64,000 nt of DNA from Synaphobranchus kaupii (taxonomy: Eukaryota; Chordata; Actinopteri; Anguilliformes; Synaphobranchidae). Position numbers and translations under genes: made by a program. The stretch covers positions 54,829,579 to 54,893,578 of the forward strand of contig CM056379.1 of NCBI GenBank assembly GCA_029718625.1. Reading direction: 5' to 3'. Positions 42,952 through 53,990 of the stretch are shown one piece after another. The notes beneath the pieces are model-generated. The model did no database searches, was not told the origin of the DNA, and saw only the letters and a program-made list of their open reading frames with translations. The stretch's first letter is position 1. The number at the start of each line of letters is the position of its first letter.

Positions 42952-45336
42952 CAGTTTTTCACAATTGTTTAAACACATTAATTGGAACATCAGACACAAT
43001 GTGCACAACCTGAAACTCATGTACCAACTGCCAAACCAATTCTGCTGAACTCCAAGCACATTTTCTGCTTTAGACTCAGATTCCCATTCCAAACCACACA
43101 TTTTTCACAACACTACACACAATTCTCTATATCTTGCACACTCTTCCTGAATTCCCTCTCTTGGTGTTCACACAGAACACACTGCCAATCACATTTCTAA
43201 ACTCCAAAGGCTGTTGTGCAATTAGAAATCAGCAATTTGCTATAGAAGGGTCACAGATGAGCTCCTGGTTTGTTTGGAGAACAATGGATGGTGGCAACAT
43301 TGAAGAGAGAGGTGAGCAACAAGGCAGAGGAGTGAGAGTAAGAGGAGGAAGAGGACAAGGAGGAGGAAGAGGAGGAGTAGGAAGAGGACAAGGAGGAGGA
43401 GGAGGAGGAAGAAGAGGAGGAGGAGGTGGAGGAGGAGGACGACAAGGAGGAGGAGGTGGAGGAGGACAAGGAGGAGAAAGGAGAAGAACCATAATCTCTG
43501 ATGAGATTGGTTTGCCCATGAGGGAGGCTGGCCAGAGGGTCCAACCCAACTTGAGTCGCTTCTCGGTTGCCTCAATAATTCGGACTTTTAGAAATGAGCA
43601 TAGGTAAGAAACCTACTCGCCTTACTGTAGTACTGCATATCAATACAGTATTCAATTAGTGTTGCAAGGACCTTGCTGTATTTGTATCTATTTGTATCTT
43701 TTGCAGAACTGCAAGATTACCACAACGTGGTGGGAGAGGAAGACTCCTCACAGATGAGCAGGAGACTGCAGTAGTCAACATGGTGCTGGCGAACAATGTC
43801 ATAACCCTCCGACAAATCCAAGATGCAATCATTGCAGACTAACACTTATTCCAAAATATAGCAACAGTGAGTTTATCCACACTGGACCGTGTTCTCCAAC
43901 GCAATTCCATGAGGATGAAGCAGGTGTACAGGGTTCCTTTTGACAGGAACACTGACAGAATCAAGGAGATTCGCCATGACTATGTGCAAGTAAGTCCTAT
44001 ACATTCCACAACTGTGTCCTATCAGCACTGACACATTACTGTATTGTACTACAGTAATCCAATGTTGTCCTTTTTTACAATGTTTAACAATAGCCTATAC
44101 TCTATTGACCACTCTTGGTGTATAATATTGTCATGTTGTCTGTTTCAGAGATTTCTTGACCTAGATGCAGAAGCAGACCTGCATGAATTTATATTCATTG
44201 ATGAAGCGGGGTTCAACCTTGTAAAAAGAAGGCGCCGGGGCAGAAATGTAATCGGCCAGCGTGCTATCACTGAAGTCCCTGGCCAGCGCGGAGGGAACAT
44301 AACAATGTGTGCTGCCATCAACCACCACGGCGTCCTCCATCACCATGCCACCCTGGGCCCCTACAACACTGCCCGTCTCATAGCATTCCTGGACACACTC
44401 TACAACATCGTTGTTCAACCAGACCAGATGGATGACACAGAGGTGATCAGGTTTGTTGTTGTCTGGGACAACGTCAGTTTCCACCGGGCTGCTCTGGTCC
44501 GTGACTGGTTCAGGGGCCATCCTGAAATTTCCGTCCTGTATCTCCCTCCATACTCTCCCTTCCTCAATCCAATTGAGGAGTTTTTCTCTGCCTGGAGATG
44601 GAAGGTGTACGAGAGGAATCCGCAGACACGGATCCCACTGCTGCAAGCCATGGAGGACGCATGTGGCGATGTGACTGCTGAGGCCTGTCAAGGCTTCATG
44701 CGCCATTGTAGGCGATTCTTCCCCCGCTGCTTGGCCAGGGAGAACATCGTCTGCGATGTGGATGAGGTCCTGTGGCCAGGCAGGGACCGAAGGCAGGATG
44801 CAGCCTAGTTGTTTTGTTTTGTTTATTGCCTATTTTCTGTTATCTCTTTCATTTCATCCCGTTTTCATCCTGTTTGCTGTGATTTACAGTAGACTGCACA
44901 TTTTGGGTACAAATAAAATATTATTTGTTGTTAAAGTATTGTGTGTTGTTTTCTTTTTGAGTTTACGTAAAAACAACAATATATGGTAATATTTTACATC
45001 CAACAGGTGAAAGTGTAACACTGAACATGCAAAGGCATAATTCTACTGATAAAGCATTCATATAGTGTTTTCCATTCATACTATAGTGTTTTCCATTCTG
45101 CACACCAGTGTTCAATGGGTGCTTAGAAATGTCTACTCATATGATGTATGTGTTTGTCATTTGAAAAGAAAATACCATTTAGTGAAGAGTTAACACTGTT
45201 TTGAGGGCAAAGTGTGCTTTTGCAAGAGAAGTGTAGGATTTAGCATTTTGTGTGTGAGTTTTGAGATTTGTGTTTAGGGTTTTGAGAAAGTGAGGTAGTC
45301 TATCAGGAAATGTGTTTAAGCAATTGTGAAAAACTG
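42952..45336 (+). mobile_element. IS630-like transposon copy 3, nested in copy 2
   Basis: TIR CAGTTTTTCACAATTGTTTA at 42952, with its inverse TAAGCAATTGTGAAAAACTG at 45317-45336, and TA duplication at 42950-42951 and 45337-45338. 2385 bp. An AATAAA follows the transposase stop near 44911. It is the most complete and best-bounded copy. Confidence 0.9.
43284..44808 (+). pseudogene. Three-exon DD35E transposase, copy 3 (one premature stop)
   Basis: Exons 43284-43603, 43707-43989 and 44149-44808 (donors GTAAGA and GTAAGT, acceptors TTTGCAG and TTTCAG). The start MDGGNIEE is shared with copies 1 and 2. Residues up to about 70 are a Gly/Arg/Gln-rich low-complexity run from purine triplet repeats. 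The helix-turn-helix follows but lacks about 11 residues present in copies 2 and 4. Exon 2 has an in-frame TAA at 43840-43842. Exon 3 is fully open: FIDEAGFN (Asp codon 44200), WDNVSFH (Asp 44467) and NPIEEFF (Glu 44575), i.e. DD35E, then the conserved tail to TAG 44806-44808. It would act on TIR DNA in the nucleus if intact. Confidence 0.88.
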
Positions 45337-45632
45337 TAATGAATGAAGCCAGGTGTGTTCATTGTGTTCAAATGTTGCTGACTGTGGCAAGCATTTTGCA
45401 TCACATGAGCTTTAATTTGAGAATTTGAGCAGAGTTTTTTGTAACTTGTGTTTTAGCAAGACAAAATGTGTTTAGATTTATGAGAAAAGGAGGATTGTGT
45501 TTTGTGTCTTCATGTGAAATGTGTTTATGGTTTTGGCAAATGGGGGCTAGTTTTATTAAATGTGTTTAGAGAACTGGTCATTTGGTTTAGAGAATTGGAT
45601 TTTGTGTTTTAGCAATTGGGAAAAACTGTAAT

Positions 45633-45657
45633 GTGTTTAAACAATTGGGAAAAACTG
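45633..45657. repeat. Orphan transposon terminus
   Basis: TTTAAACAATTGGGAAAAACTG then TA directly follows the right end of copy 2. It is a second right terminus of the same family without its own body. It may be the end of a host element into which copy 2 inserted. Confidence 0.6.
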
Positions 45658-45825
45658 TAATAACACCCCAAATTTCTGAGATGCCGATTTACACGGGATT
45701 AATATTATCAGATGACCTGTTTTTTGAAAAATATGGTAGGTAATTTGCGGTCGAATCTTTACTTTACAAATTACGGACATGGCAGATTTGCATGCGATTA
45801 AGATCACAGACGACCTCTGCAATTA

Positions 45826-47923
45826 CAGTTTTTACCCATTGCTTACACACTAAAAGTGAATGCTTAGACAAAAGCATCAAAACCTTAACTTTTTGTAACC
45901 ATTCCTTAAACAAAGGCACCAAAAGTACAAACACATTTTCTGCTTTGCCCTTTGTTTGCAATTCTGCAACAAACTTCTTGCAAAACACTACACACTGTTT
46001 CTTATATTAGACACTTCATTCAAAAATTTAAATCTCTTGCAATCATTGGGAAAACACTTCTATTCAAAATGAAAAACACTACCTGAAATTTGCGACACCC
46101 ACACACATACATAAAAACACTTTATACACTAATTGAACACCAATCAGTCTGAGCCTTAGCACTACAAATAGGCTTCAGGTAAGCTCACCTCTTTTGTGAG
46201 AACTTTGCAAACATGGAGGCAGTGGGAGGAAGAGGAAGAGAGAGGACGAGGACAAGAACCAGGCAAGAGATGGAGACAAATTTCTGATGACATTAGAGCC
46301 ACTTTGGTGGATCATGTTGTAAATCATGGCCTGTCGATGAGGGAGGCTGGGGTCCAGCTGAACCTGAGTCGCTACACAGTAGCGTCCATAATACGTAAAT
46401 TCAGACTGGAGAACAGGTATGTCTTCAACTTTCTACACTAGACTGTAGTTGCACATCATTCTGCATCACACTACAATGTAGTCCTACAGTATTAGGTGTA
46501 TGTTCCTTATTGTACAAAAATATAGGTATAGTGCTGCGAAGTATATGTAATACAGTATGACAGAGTAAAAAAGAACCTAACCAATTTCCTCATGTTCTTG
46601 CATTTTCTATTGAACTGCCAGACGACCTTCTTGGGGTGGAAGGCGACGTCTGTTCACCCATGAACAGGAACTGGCCGTTGTCAATGTAGTGCTGGCAAAC
46701 AACATCATCCGCCTACATCAAATACAGGAGCAAATCATCGCAGATAATGCAACATTCCATAACATCAACCGTGTCAGCATATCAACACTCTGCCGCATCT
46801 TGCGTAAGCATGAAGTTACAATGAAGCAGCTGTAGAGGGTTCCATTCGAGAGGAACGGCGTCTGAGTAAAAAATCTTCGCTATGAATATGTGCAAGTAAG
46901 TGTTACTGTGCTATACTGTAATACAATTTACAGGTGGGGGGGAGGGGGGGGGGGGGTGTCTGTGGGGGCACCTACCTTGTCTGTAGCGTGTAGTTTTGAC
47001 CAAATGCGTCTGAGCCAAACCAACCCCCACCCCCATCCTTGTGTGAAAATGTAGACATTGTAGTCCTGTGTTTTGAGTTGGACCATATTCACAGTACAAT
47101 GTACGCATTTTCTGTTACAGAGAGTCCTGGACTATGATGCAGCTGCACAGCCTGCTTTGTTCATTTACATTGACGAAGCTGGCTTCAATCTGGCCAAGAC
47201 CAGGCGTCGGGGGAGAAATGTGATTGGACAGAGAGCCATGGTGAATGTCCCTGGCCAGCAACGGGGAAATATCACCTTGTGTGCCGCCATAAGTCCGCAA
47301 GGACTTCTCCATCACCATGCCACCCTAGGTCCCTACAATACAGCGCACATGATCACCTTTCTTGACACACTACATAATGCAGTTGCACAGACGGACCAGA
47401 GCAGCCCAGGTTTGTTGTCATCTGGGATAATATTAGTTTCCACCAGGCTGCTCTGGTCCGGGACTGGTTCACAAACCACAATAACTTCGAAGTTTTATAC
47501 TTGGCCCCTTACTCCCCATTTCTCAATCCAATAGAGTAATTATTTTCGGCTTGGTGCTGGAAGGTGTATGACCGCCAACCACATGCCCGCATGCCTCTTC
47601 TGCAAGCAATGGAAGAGGCATGCGGAGACATTGAGGTGGGGTCAGTCCAGGGTTGGATACGGCACGCAAGGCGAAATTTCTCCCGTTGCCTGGCCAGGGA
47701 AGATATTGCTTGTGACGTGGATGATGTGGCCAGATGCAAACAGACGGCGGGATCCCTAAACCACCACCCCATCTCTACAATGTACTGTTAAAAAAAAAAT
47801 CCTAAACATTCGTCTGTTATCTCACTTTTTTTTGCCCTAAATGGTAATTGAACACCAGTCTGAGCCATGTTTTTGTGTGTATTGTAGTCCTATTTTTCTG
47901 TGTTTTTGTTGTTGTAAAAACTG
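45826..47923 (+). mobile_element. IS630-like transposon copy 4, decayed
   Basis: The left end CAGTTTTTACCCATTGCTTA at 45826 follows TA, and the right end GTTGTAAAAACTG at 47923 precedes TA. The short TIR match (CAGTTTTTAC) is weaker than in copies 1-3. 2098 bp, same gene layout. Confidence 0.8.
46213..47759 (+). pseudogene. DD35E transposase, copy 4, multiply disrupted
   Basis: Exons about 46213-46416, 46622-46895 and 47121-47759, aligned to copies 2 and 3. Exon 1 needs a frame change after MEAVGGRGRE to reach ISDDIRATLVDHVVNHG and the helix-turn-helix. Exon 2 has two stops (TAG after KQL, TGA after RNGV). Exon 3 keeps IDEAGFN and WDNISFH-like sequence but has a frameshift near 47410. A TAA falls right after NPIE near 47537. 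The tail RCLAREDIACDVDDV is recognisable. It is the oldest copy. Confidence 0.85.
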
Positions 47924-48260
47924 TAATGGCAAAAATAAAGCTGTATATGGGCCATTCTACAGAAGTCGTGCAAATTGAGGGTTGGAGAAAAGTGTAAATT
48001 TGTATTCTTTTTGCAAAATTCTTTTATAATATATGTGTTACACTTTATCTGAGATACATAAATATACTAGATGTACAGTGCAATCACATGTATTTTTTTC
48101 AGAATAAGTAATGTAGAATAAAGTTGATTAGTTAAAACATGAAATATCTTGTCTTTGTAGTTTTCAATTGAATACAAAAAGGACTCGCAAGTCATTGCTT
48201 TCTGTTTTTATTTGCATTTTATACACTGTCCCAACTTTTTTGGAATTGAGGTTTGTACAT
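47924..48260. repeat. Probable DNA-transposon 3' end
   Basis: From about 48056 the text ATGAAATATCTTGTCTTTGT, CAAGTCATTGCTTTCTGTTT and ACACTGTCCCAACTTTTTTG, ending GGAATTGAGGTTTGTAC, resembles a very common fish repeat end. Family not certain; only one end is seen. Confidence 0.45.
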
Positions 48261-51200
48261 GTGCATTGATTGTCACACTATTTATTGTCTTTAATAAGAA
48301 TTTACGGACAAGTGTCACCAACCGAAACAGGCCTGTCAAAACAATACCATTTGTTTCGGTAGTGACTGTTTTGGTTGTGACAATTTTGGATCATTTCGGC
48401 CACAAAACAAAAGATTTAGCAAGCACATGGTTAGCAACCACTTCTCTGTGCAGATGCACCTTCCTTTTAATCAAATCTACAGTTATGAAATCAACTTTTT
48501 TTCTCTAATATGAAAACTTGGGTGTTTGGGTGTGACGTCTCTTAAAACCACAGACTAATTTTCATACTTTGAAGGACAATTATATCAAAACGCTAAAACC
48601 TAGCTACTCACCATGTGGCCTTGATTCATATGAAGGCTGTCTAATTTCCTGGTTAAAAAAGGGGTGTGTGGCTACAAGCAGGTTCACTGCACAGACTCAA
48701 ACAGTGTACGTTTCGGTTGTGACGTAAAAATAGGGGACAGCATTTTTTCGATAGGTTTTTTTAATTATAAAATTTATTACAAAATAGATTTTTTAAGATG
48801 TTTTTCCCCCGACATGACCATGAACTGAATGAAATGTAATACACTGTAACGTAGCCTACTGAGACTCACTTGATTAGCAAGGGAGTAATCTGTCTTTTTT
48901 ATAAAGTAGGCTACATACAAATGCAGGTTAATTGCTATAACTGATGGGTCCTCCCAATGGCCCGGGTTTTCGAGGGAACTTGCTTTCCGAAGCGAAAGCT
49001 TGACGAAATTTGCAAACGTAACTAAGGATAGCTGGACTTGGGTGGGGCTTGACAAAGAGGCAATACAGTATTTTATTACCAATCAGCTTTGTTCACTCTC
49101 CACGTGGGTCAATATGTTGTAGTGCCCTGCACTGCAGATTTAGGCTATGGACCTATATCATCCTGCTTGATAGTTACAATGTTATTTCTATATTTTACAC
49201 AGTAGCTAACAGATGGATTCACCAGTTATTGCTATAATTTATTGGATTGAGGATTGGCTACAATATTAATTGTTGTAATTATTTTTCTATTGATTTCTCT
49301 TTCTTATTAGGCACTGTGTTCAAATTTTGTACAGAAAATGTATTGTCCCTAGGCCTTAGTTTGTTTATTTTTCCAGTAATAACATTTACATTTTTTTGTG
49401 TAGGCTAGGTTGAAATCAACAGTAAGATTGTGATTCAAAAGTCATAAGTAATATGATTGGCTAAACAGTTTCTAGTAGCTATGAGGCCTACACACTCTTT
49501 TTTTATCTGATAGTATGTTCACATTTAGTTCATGTTCACATTTAGTTCACATTTCGTATTTAATACTGGCTTGTCTAAGTGTATGGTATACCTTAGTACA
49601 TTGTGTTAGATTCAGTTTACCCTACCACAGTTTGCCAATTCTGTTGGGCACACATGTATGTTGATGTGGGGAGGCATTTTGGGGTGCTGATGCCCAGGGG
49701 CACGATAGGGTCTTAATCCGGCCCGGCCCATACAAGATGATAAATAAGGTTAACTGGTTTTTAAGTGATGTAAAAAACTGAATGGGGTCAAATTGACACC
49801 AAACATAATAGGAGGACGGTTAAAAGAGATTTAAAATTGGCAACTGTTTGTGTATTACTAATAAACCCAAGTAAGGCATTTCAGTCAGGACAACTCACAT
49901 ATTCAAATTATGCATTTTAATGAATACATCAATTTATGTATAATGAATATACAATTATTTTGGTTTGGTGCTGAATGGATCTGCTCTATGTACTTCTAGT
50001 GCATGCACCAGCATACATTACCTATCAAACAGGGAGCATGACACATCTCCCCTACTAAACAGGAGATATACCAAAACCCCCAGTACATAGAAGCAGAAGC
50101 TGGGGCAGCAGAGGAGAGGTCAGATTCTCCCTTTTAAAAATGAATGCTCCTTTAATGAATTTTTGAATAACTCAGAATCAATATAAAGCCTGATGATTTT
50201 GAACTGAATGCTGAGTTTTGCAGACCAGTCAGAGATAAACACATGGGTGCATTTTTAGTATCACTGAAAGACAAAAACTATTTTTTAAAAACTGATTTTA
50301 GTTGTTTCTAAGTTGCAAGCCAGGGTAACTTTAGAAATACTGCATGTTTCTCGAATCCCAAATCATGATTTGAAAAAAAGAACTGTTTTTGTTCCACATT
50401 TAATTTGGAAATAAATCACGCAGTTTTAGAGAGCAGCAATACAAAGTCAGGATTAGATTAGTTTTATCAGATTGCATCTATCAGATTATCTAGACATCTA
50501 TCTATTGATATGGTTAAGATAATCAGAAGGGTTGCCGCTGTACTCAAGTCACCAGGTTTTACTTAGAACTTGTTGTGTATACCTTCGATGTAAAAGGGTT
50601 AAATTTCCAGAATGAATCAGTTGAGTCTGAAGATGAATATGAAGTGGTAGAAACATTGCATCAACATTAACCATTATGATAGTAAATGTATTCAATGTGG
50701 CAAGCATATCCTACTTATATTAAATTTTATTAGATTTGGTCATGGGCAATTTAGAAGTGTTCTGCTCTCTAGATGAGCACATTAACACGTGAAGGTTACT
50801 TGTCAAAGACAATTTGGCATGCATATATGACATGCAAATTCCTGTTATGGTAATCATGATAGTAAAAGGTCTGACCATTGAGTGGTGTAGTTGTTTGGGA
50901 ATTAGGTTAGAATGTCCCAGGGTTCAATATATCATATTCAAACCAAAGGCTATTCAATTTTAATTTCAAAACACCTGCACCATTCTATAGTGACTCTATG
51001 ATATAAACAATTGAAATGATTTTGATTAATAGCATTAATATAACAGGAATGAAAACCCATCTGAGGGATAATTACTCTTAATATTATGACCACGTTACCA
51101 TTAAATTGCAAGCATTTAAGTTTCATATTTCCTCATATTTCCATATTTATATTATCCCTACCATATCTTACTCAGGCGTTGGAAGGAAAGGTCTCTCTTT

Positions 51201-51593
51201 AGACTTGTGCATCCCAAGGGTGGCATTTTAGTCTGCTGCAATACAGTGCTATAGCTTTGCTTGAATCCACATCATAGGTTTGAATCATAGGCCCAGCACC
51301 TTTCATAGACAGACCAAAGTTCCTTCAATTCTACTTGATCTCCACAAAAAATTAATCATTACTTTAACAGAGGAAGGAAAAATGGCTTAGATGGTGAAAG
51401 GAAAGGGAGAAAAACTCCCTTTTTGCAATTTGCATTTTCCTCTCAATAACATCACACAGTACAAATTCACCTTCTTTGATGTGGCTATCCACCATTTGAA
51501 AGGAATGTTCTTTGTTTTGTGGCTCGTAAATAACGCCTTTCCTATTTTTTATTAATTTAACCATTATTTATCCAGGAAGTTACATTGAGATTT
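48261..51593. other. No recognised gene; one short repeat at 49742-49823
   Basis: AT-rich DNA with short frames only. 49742-49823 matches 30450-30532 (ATAAGGTTAACTGGTTTTTA, GGTCAAATTGAC). Confidence 0.4.
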
Positions 51594-53423
51594 TGGGCCC
51601 TATCTTACACCCGGCGCTAAGCGGCGCTAACCCAAACGCAAGCGTCTTTGCTATCTAACACCCGGCGCATGGTTCATAATAACGCCTTGCGTTCACGTCC
51701 TTTAACTACCATGTATTCTTGCGCCCATTACAAGTGAACTGGGCGTGTTGGTCTTAAGATGAGGAGTGGCCAGGATTCTTTCCGGCGTATTGCTATCTTG
51801 AGCCAGCAGAAAGCGCTCAAACCTGGTCTAGAACCACCACAAACCTGGTCTAAAGTCATGTCGCAGTTGTTCACATGCTATTTTAACGGCGCATGTAAGT
51901 GCGTCTACATAGGCGTGTGCACAACGCGCGTACCCTCCTGTCTGTTACACACAGGGGCGCGCACAAGCATGTCTAAAATATCTAGATCACAGTGTGAAAT
52001 ATTATTATTGTGTAGGCTATATCAAAAATGCATAATAATAAAAGGTTCCATAGGTCCACATACCTTTCCCTCAGCGAAGGGAAACGATGCCACATTACAT
52101 TGCTCTCAGCCCACTCCATCAACATCCAAGCGATGTGCGATGGTACGGGACAATGGCTATCCATTAAAAAGGAGCTGATAACACCTATATCAAGCCTAAT
52201 GCGCAAATTGTCATTTGCACCTAATGCGTGAATTGTCATTCAATGGAAAACTCGCGCACTGCAATAGACGGACATTTGAGTTTTGAAAATGCACCTAGGC
52301 TACAGCGGATTCGCTGTGCAAAAGGTTTTTTCAATAGCCTATGGTTAAAAAACGGAGATAAATGTCACCATGTTAACTAAATTGTAACCGTAGCTATTCT
52401 TCGTCCTTCATATTTTTTTAATTACAGTGACAAGGTTTCCATACCCTCAGCTTATTAAAACCCTGCTGATTTCACCTGTTATTCCATAACTGAACAAAAG
52501 ATTTTAAGGAGAACTAAACGTCTAATTAGAAACGAAAACAAATTTGCAGCACGTTACAATTAATTCACAATTAATTTTAATACCATTATCTGCATGTGCG
52601 CTTTACAGGAGCAGGTCTGTTTCCCCTGCTGTAAATCGCTCTTTTAACGGTCTTCCTGGGAAAGTGGATTGTTTTAAAGAATTACGCTACCAGTAAAACA
52701 GGTTGGTCACATTTCCATAAGCAGGACATTATAAAACAAAGGGAAATATGCGTGAACCTATGGGTTGCAAATCTGACAGCTTTACTGTATTTGTTGTCAT
52801 CATTAAGGCAAAATAACATTATTTATTTTATTAATCAAAATTAGAATGCAGGTAATGAACTTCGGATGAAGCTTGAACATGAGTTCATTGCTTCACTGCA
52901 TAATCAAACGAAATTCGTTAAACAAGCAGGCTAATTTGGCGTTTTCTAAGGTGAGACGGAAGCCATTGGTAGCTTATTCTCAGCTGTTGCAGGTACCTTT
53001 AACTAAATTTAACCGCATATATTCTGTAAAATAACAACACTGTCGGGAATTACCAGGAACTCATAATGGTTTTTCCAAATAATATTTATCATAGGCTACT
53101 ATTGATCCATATAGCCTATTCCTTGATCGCACTAAACACGCACGAGCATGTCTGTTTCGCCATCATATAAGCAATCCGCCAAGGTGGAAAAGCAGGCTTT
53201 TAAAGGGAATGGGATATGACATTTTGATTGGTTTATTGCATGTCACGCCCAAGACACACCTATAATTAATGAAGAGACTAGGTTCAGCCCACTTGTACAC
53301 TGCGCCGTGCTTAGCGCCCAAAAAACACGCCGTTAAAATAGCTAAAGTGGACTTGGACACGCCCTAAATGGACTTTACGCCATGCGCTTATACCAAGCGC
53401 CAAGATCGCCAAGATAGAGCCCA
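51594..53423 (+). mobile_element. ~1.83 kb element with TGGGCCCTATCTT / AAGATAGAGCCCA ends
   Basis: The left end TGGGCCCTATCTTAC and the right end AAGATAGAGCCCA are inverted with one mismatch over 13 bases. The right ~245 bases recur at 10691-10938 and 3513-3606. The interior has GC-rich GCGC-type motifs near both ends and no transposase. I read it as a non-autonomous DNA element; no target duplication is clear, so this may be two fragments of one family facing each other. Confidence 0.5.
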
Positions 53424-53709
53424 TAGAATCTCTTTGACAAAGTAGACCTGCGCAGACAGCAGCACAGAAAATAAATATATACAGACATCAGTGATACACA
53501 ATAAATGCTAAGAATGCTAATAAACGAAGAATGCTAATATTAACCATCAGATATGCCCTTTGAGAAAAATAATTTATCTTGTGATTCATATATAATTTCA
53601 CGTGGTAGCTATACTTGACAAAGACCTTTGCAGGTTGAAATGTTGTTGCAGTTGTTTCTGAACATTTAATACAATGTGCAGGTATCCCTTTTCCCCCCCC
53701 CAAAAAAAC

Positions 53710-53990
53710 GGGCTCTATCTTCACAGTCTTAGCGCATGGTCTAAAACGGATGGTGCAGGTGTATTTAGGGCGTGTCCAACTCCACTTTTCTAGTTAGACA
53801 GCAGATAATTTGAGTGTAAAGTAAGGCAAGGCTGAACTTTGTCTCTTCATTAATGTGTCTTGGGCGTAACATACAATAAACCAATCAGAGTGTCATCTCC
53901 CATCCCCTTTAAAAGCCACCTGTTTGCACCTTGGTGGATTGCTAATATGAGTGTGATTTACAGCTGGCGAAACAGACCTGCTTGTGCATG
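53710..53990 (-). repeat. Reversed copy of the AAGATAGAGCCC repeat end
   Basis: Begins GGGCTCTATCTTCACAG, with AGGGCGTGTCCAACTCCACT, TGTCTCTTCATTAATG and CTTTAAAAGCC. It is the inverse of 53179-53423, so two copies face each other 290 bases apart. The far end was not found. Confidence 0.65.

Larger units (their letters stand above)
40631..45628 (-). mobile_element. IS630-like transposon copy 2, split by copy 3
   Basis: Left TIR CAGTTTTTCTCAATTGCTAA at 40631; right TIR TTAGCAATTGGGAAAAACTG ending at 45628; TA at 40629-40630 and 45629-45630. Copy 3 sits inside it at a TA (42950-42951). Without the insert the element is about 2.6 kb. It carries the minus-strand transposase gene at 42845-41174 and a (CA)n run. 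Confidence 0.85.

Noticed and set aside
42052..42972. 306-codon plus-strand frame with PPWPAPLPP repeats
   Set aside because: Shadow of the Gly/Arg-rich exon 1 of the minus-strand copy 2 transposase; splice sites and homology support the minus strand.
43229..43575. Minus-strand Pro- and Ser-rich frames over the GGA-rich tract
   Set aside because: Antisense of the purine-rich transposase N-terminus of copy 3; no independent evidence.
51759..52178. 139-codon frame inside the GGGCTCTATCTT repeat
   Set aside because: Lies in a repeat whose other copies do not keep the frame; no motif recognised.
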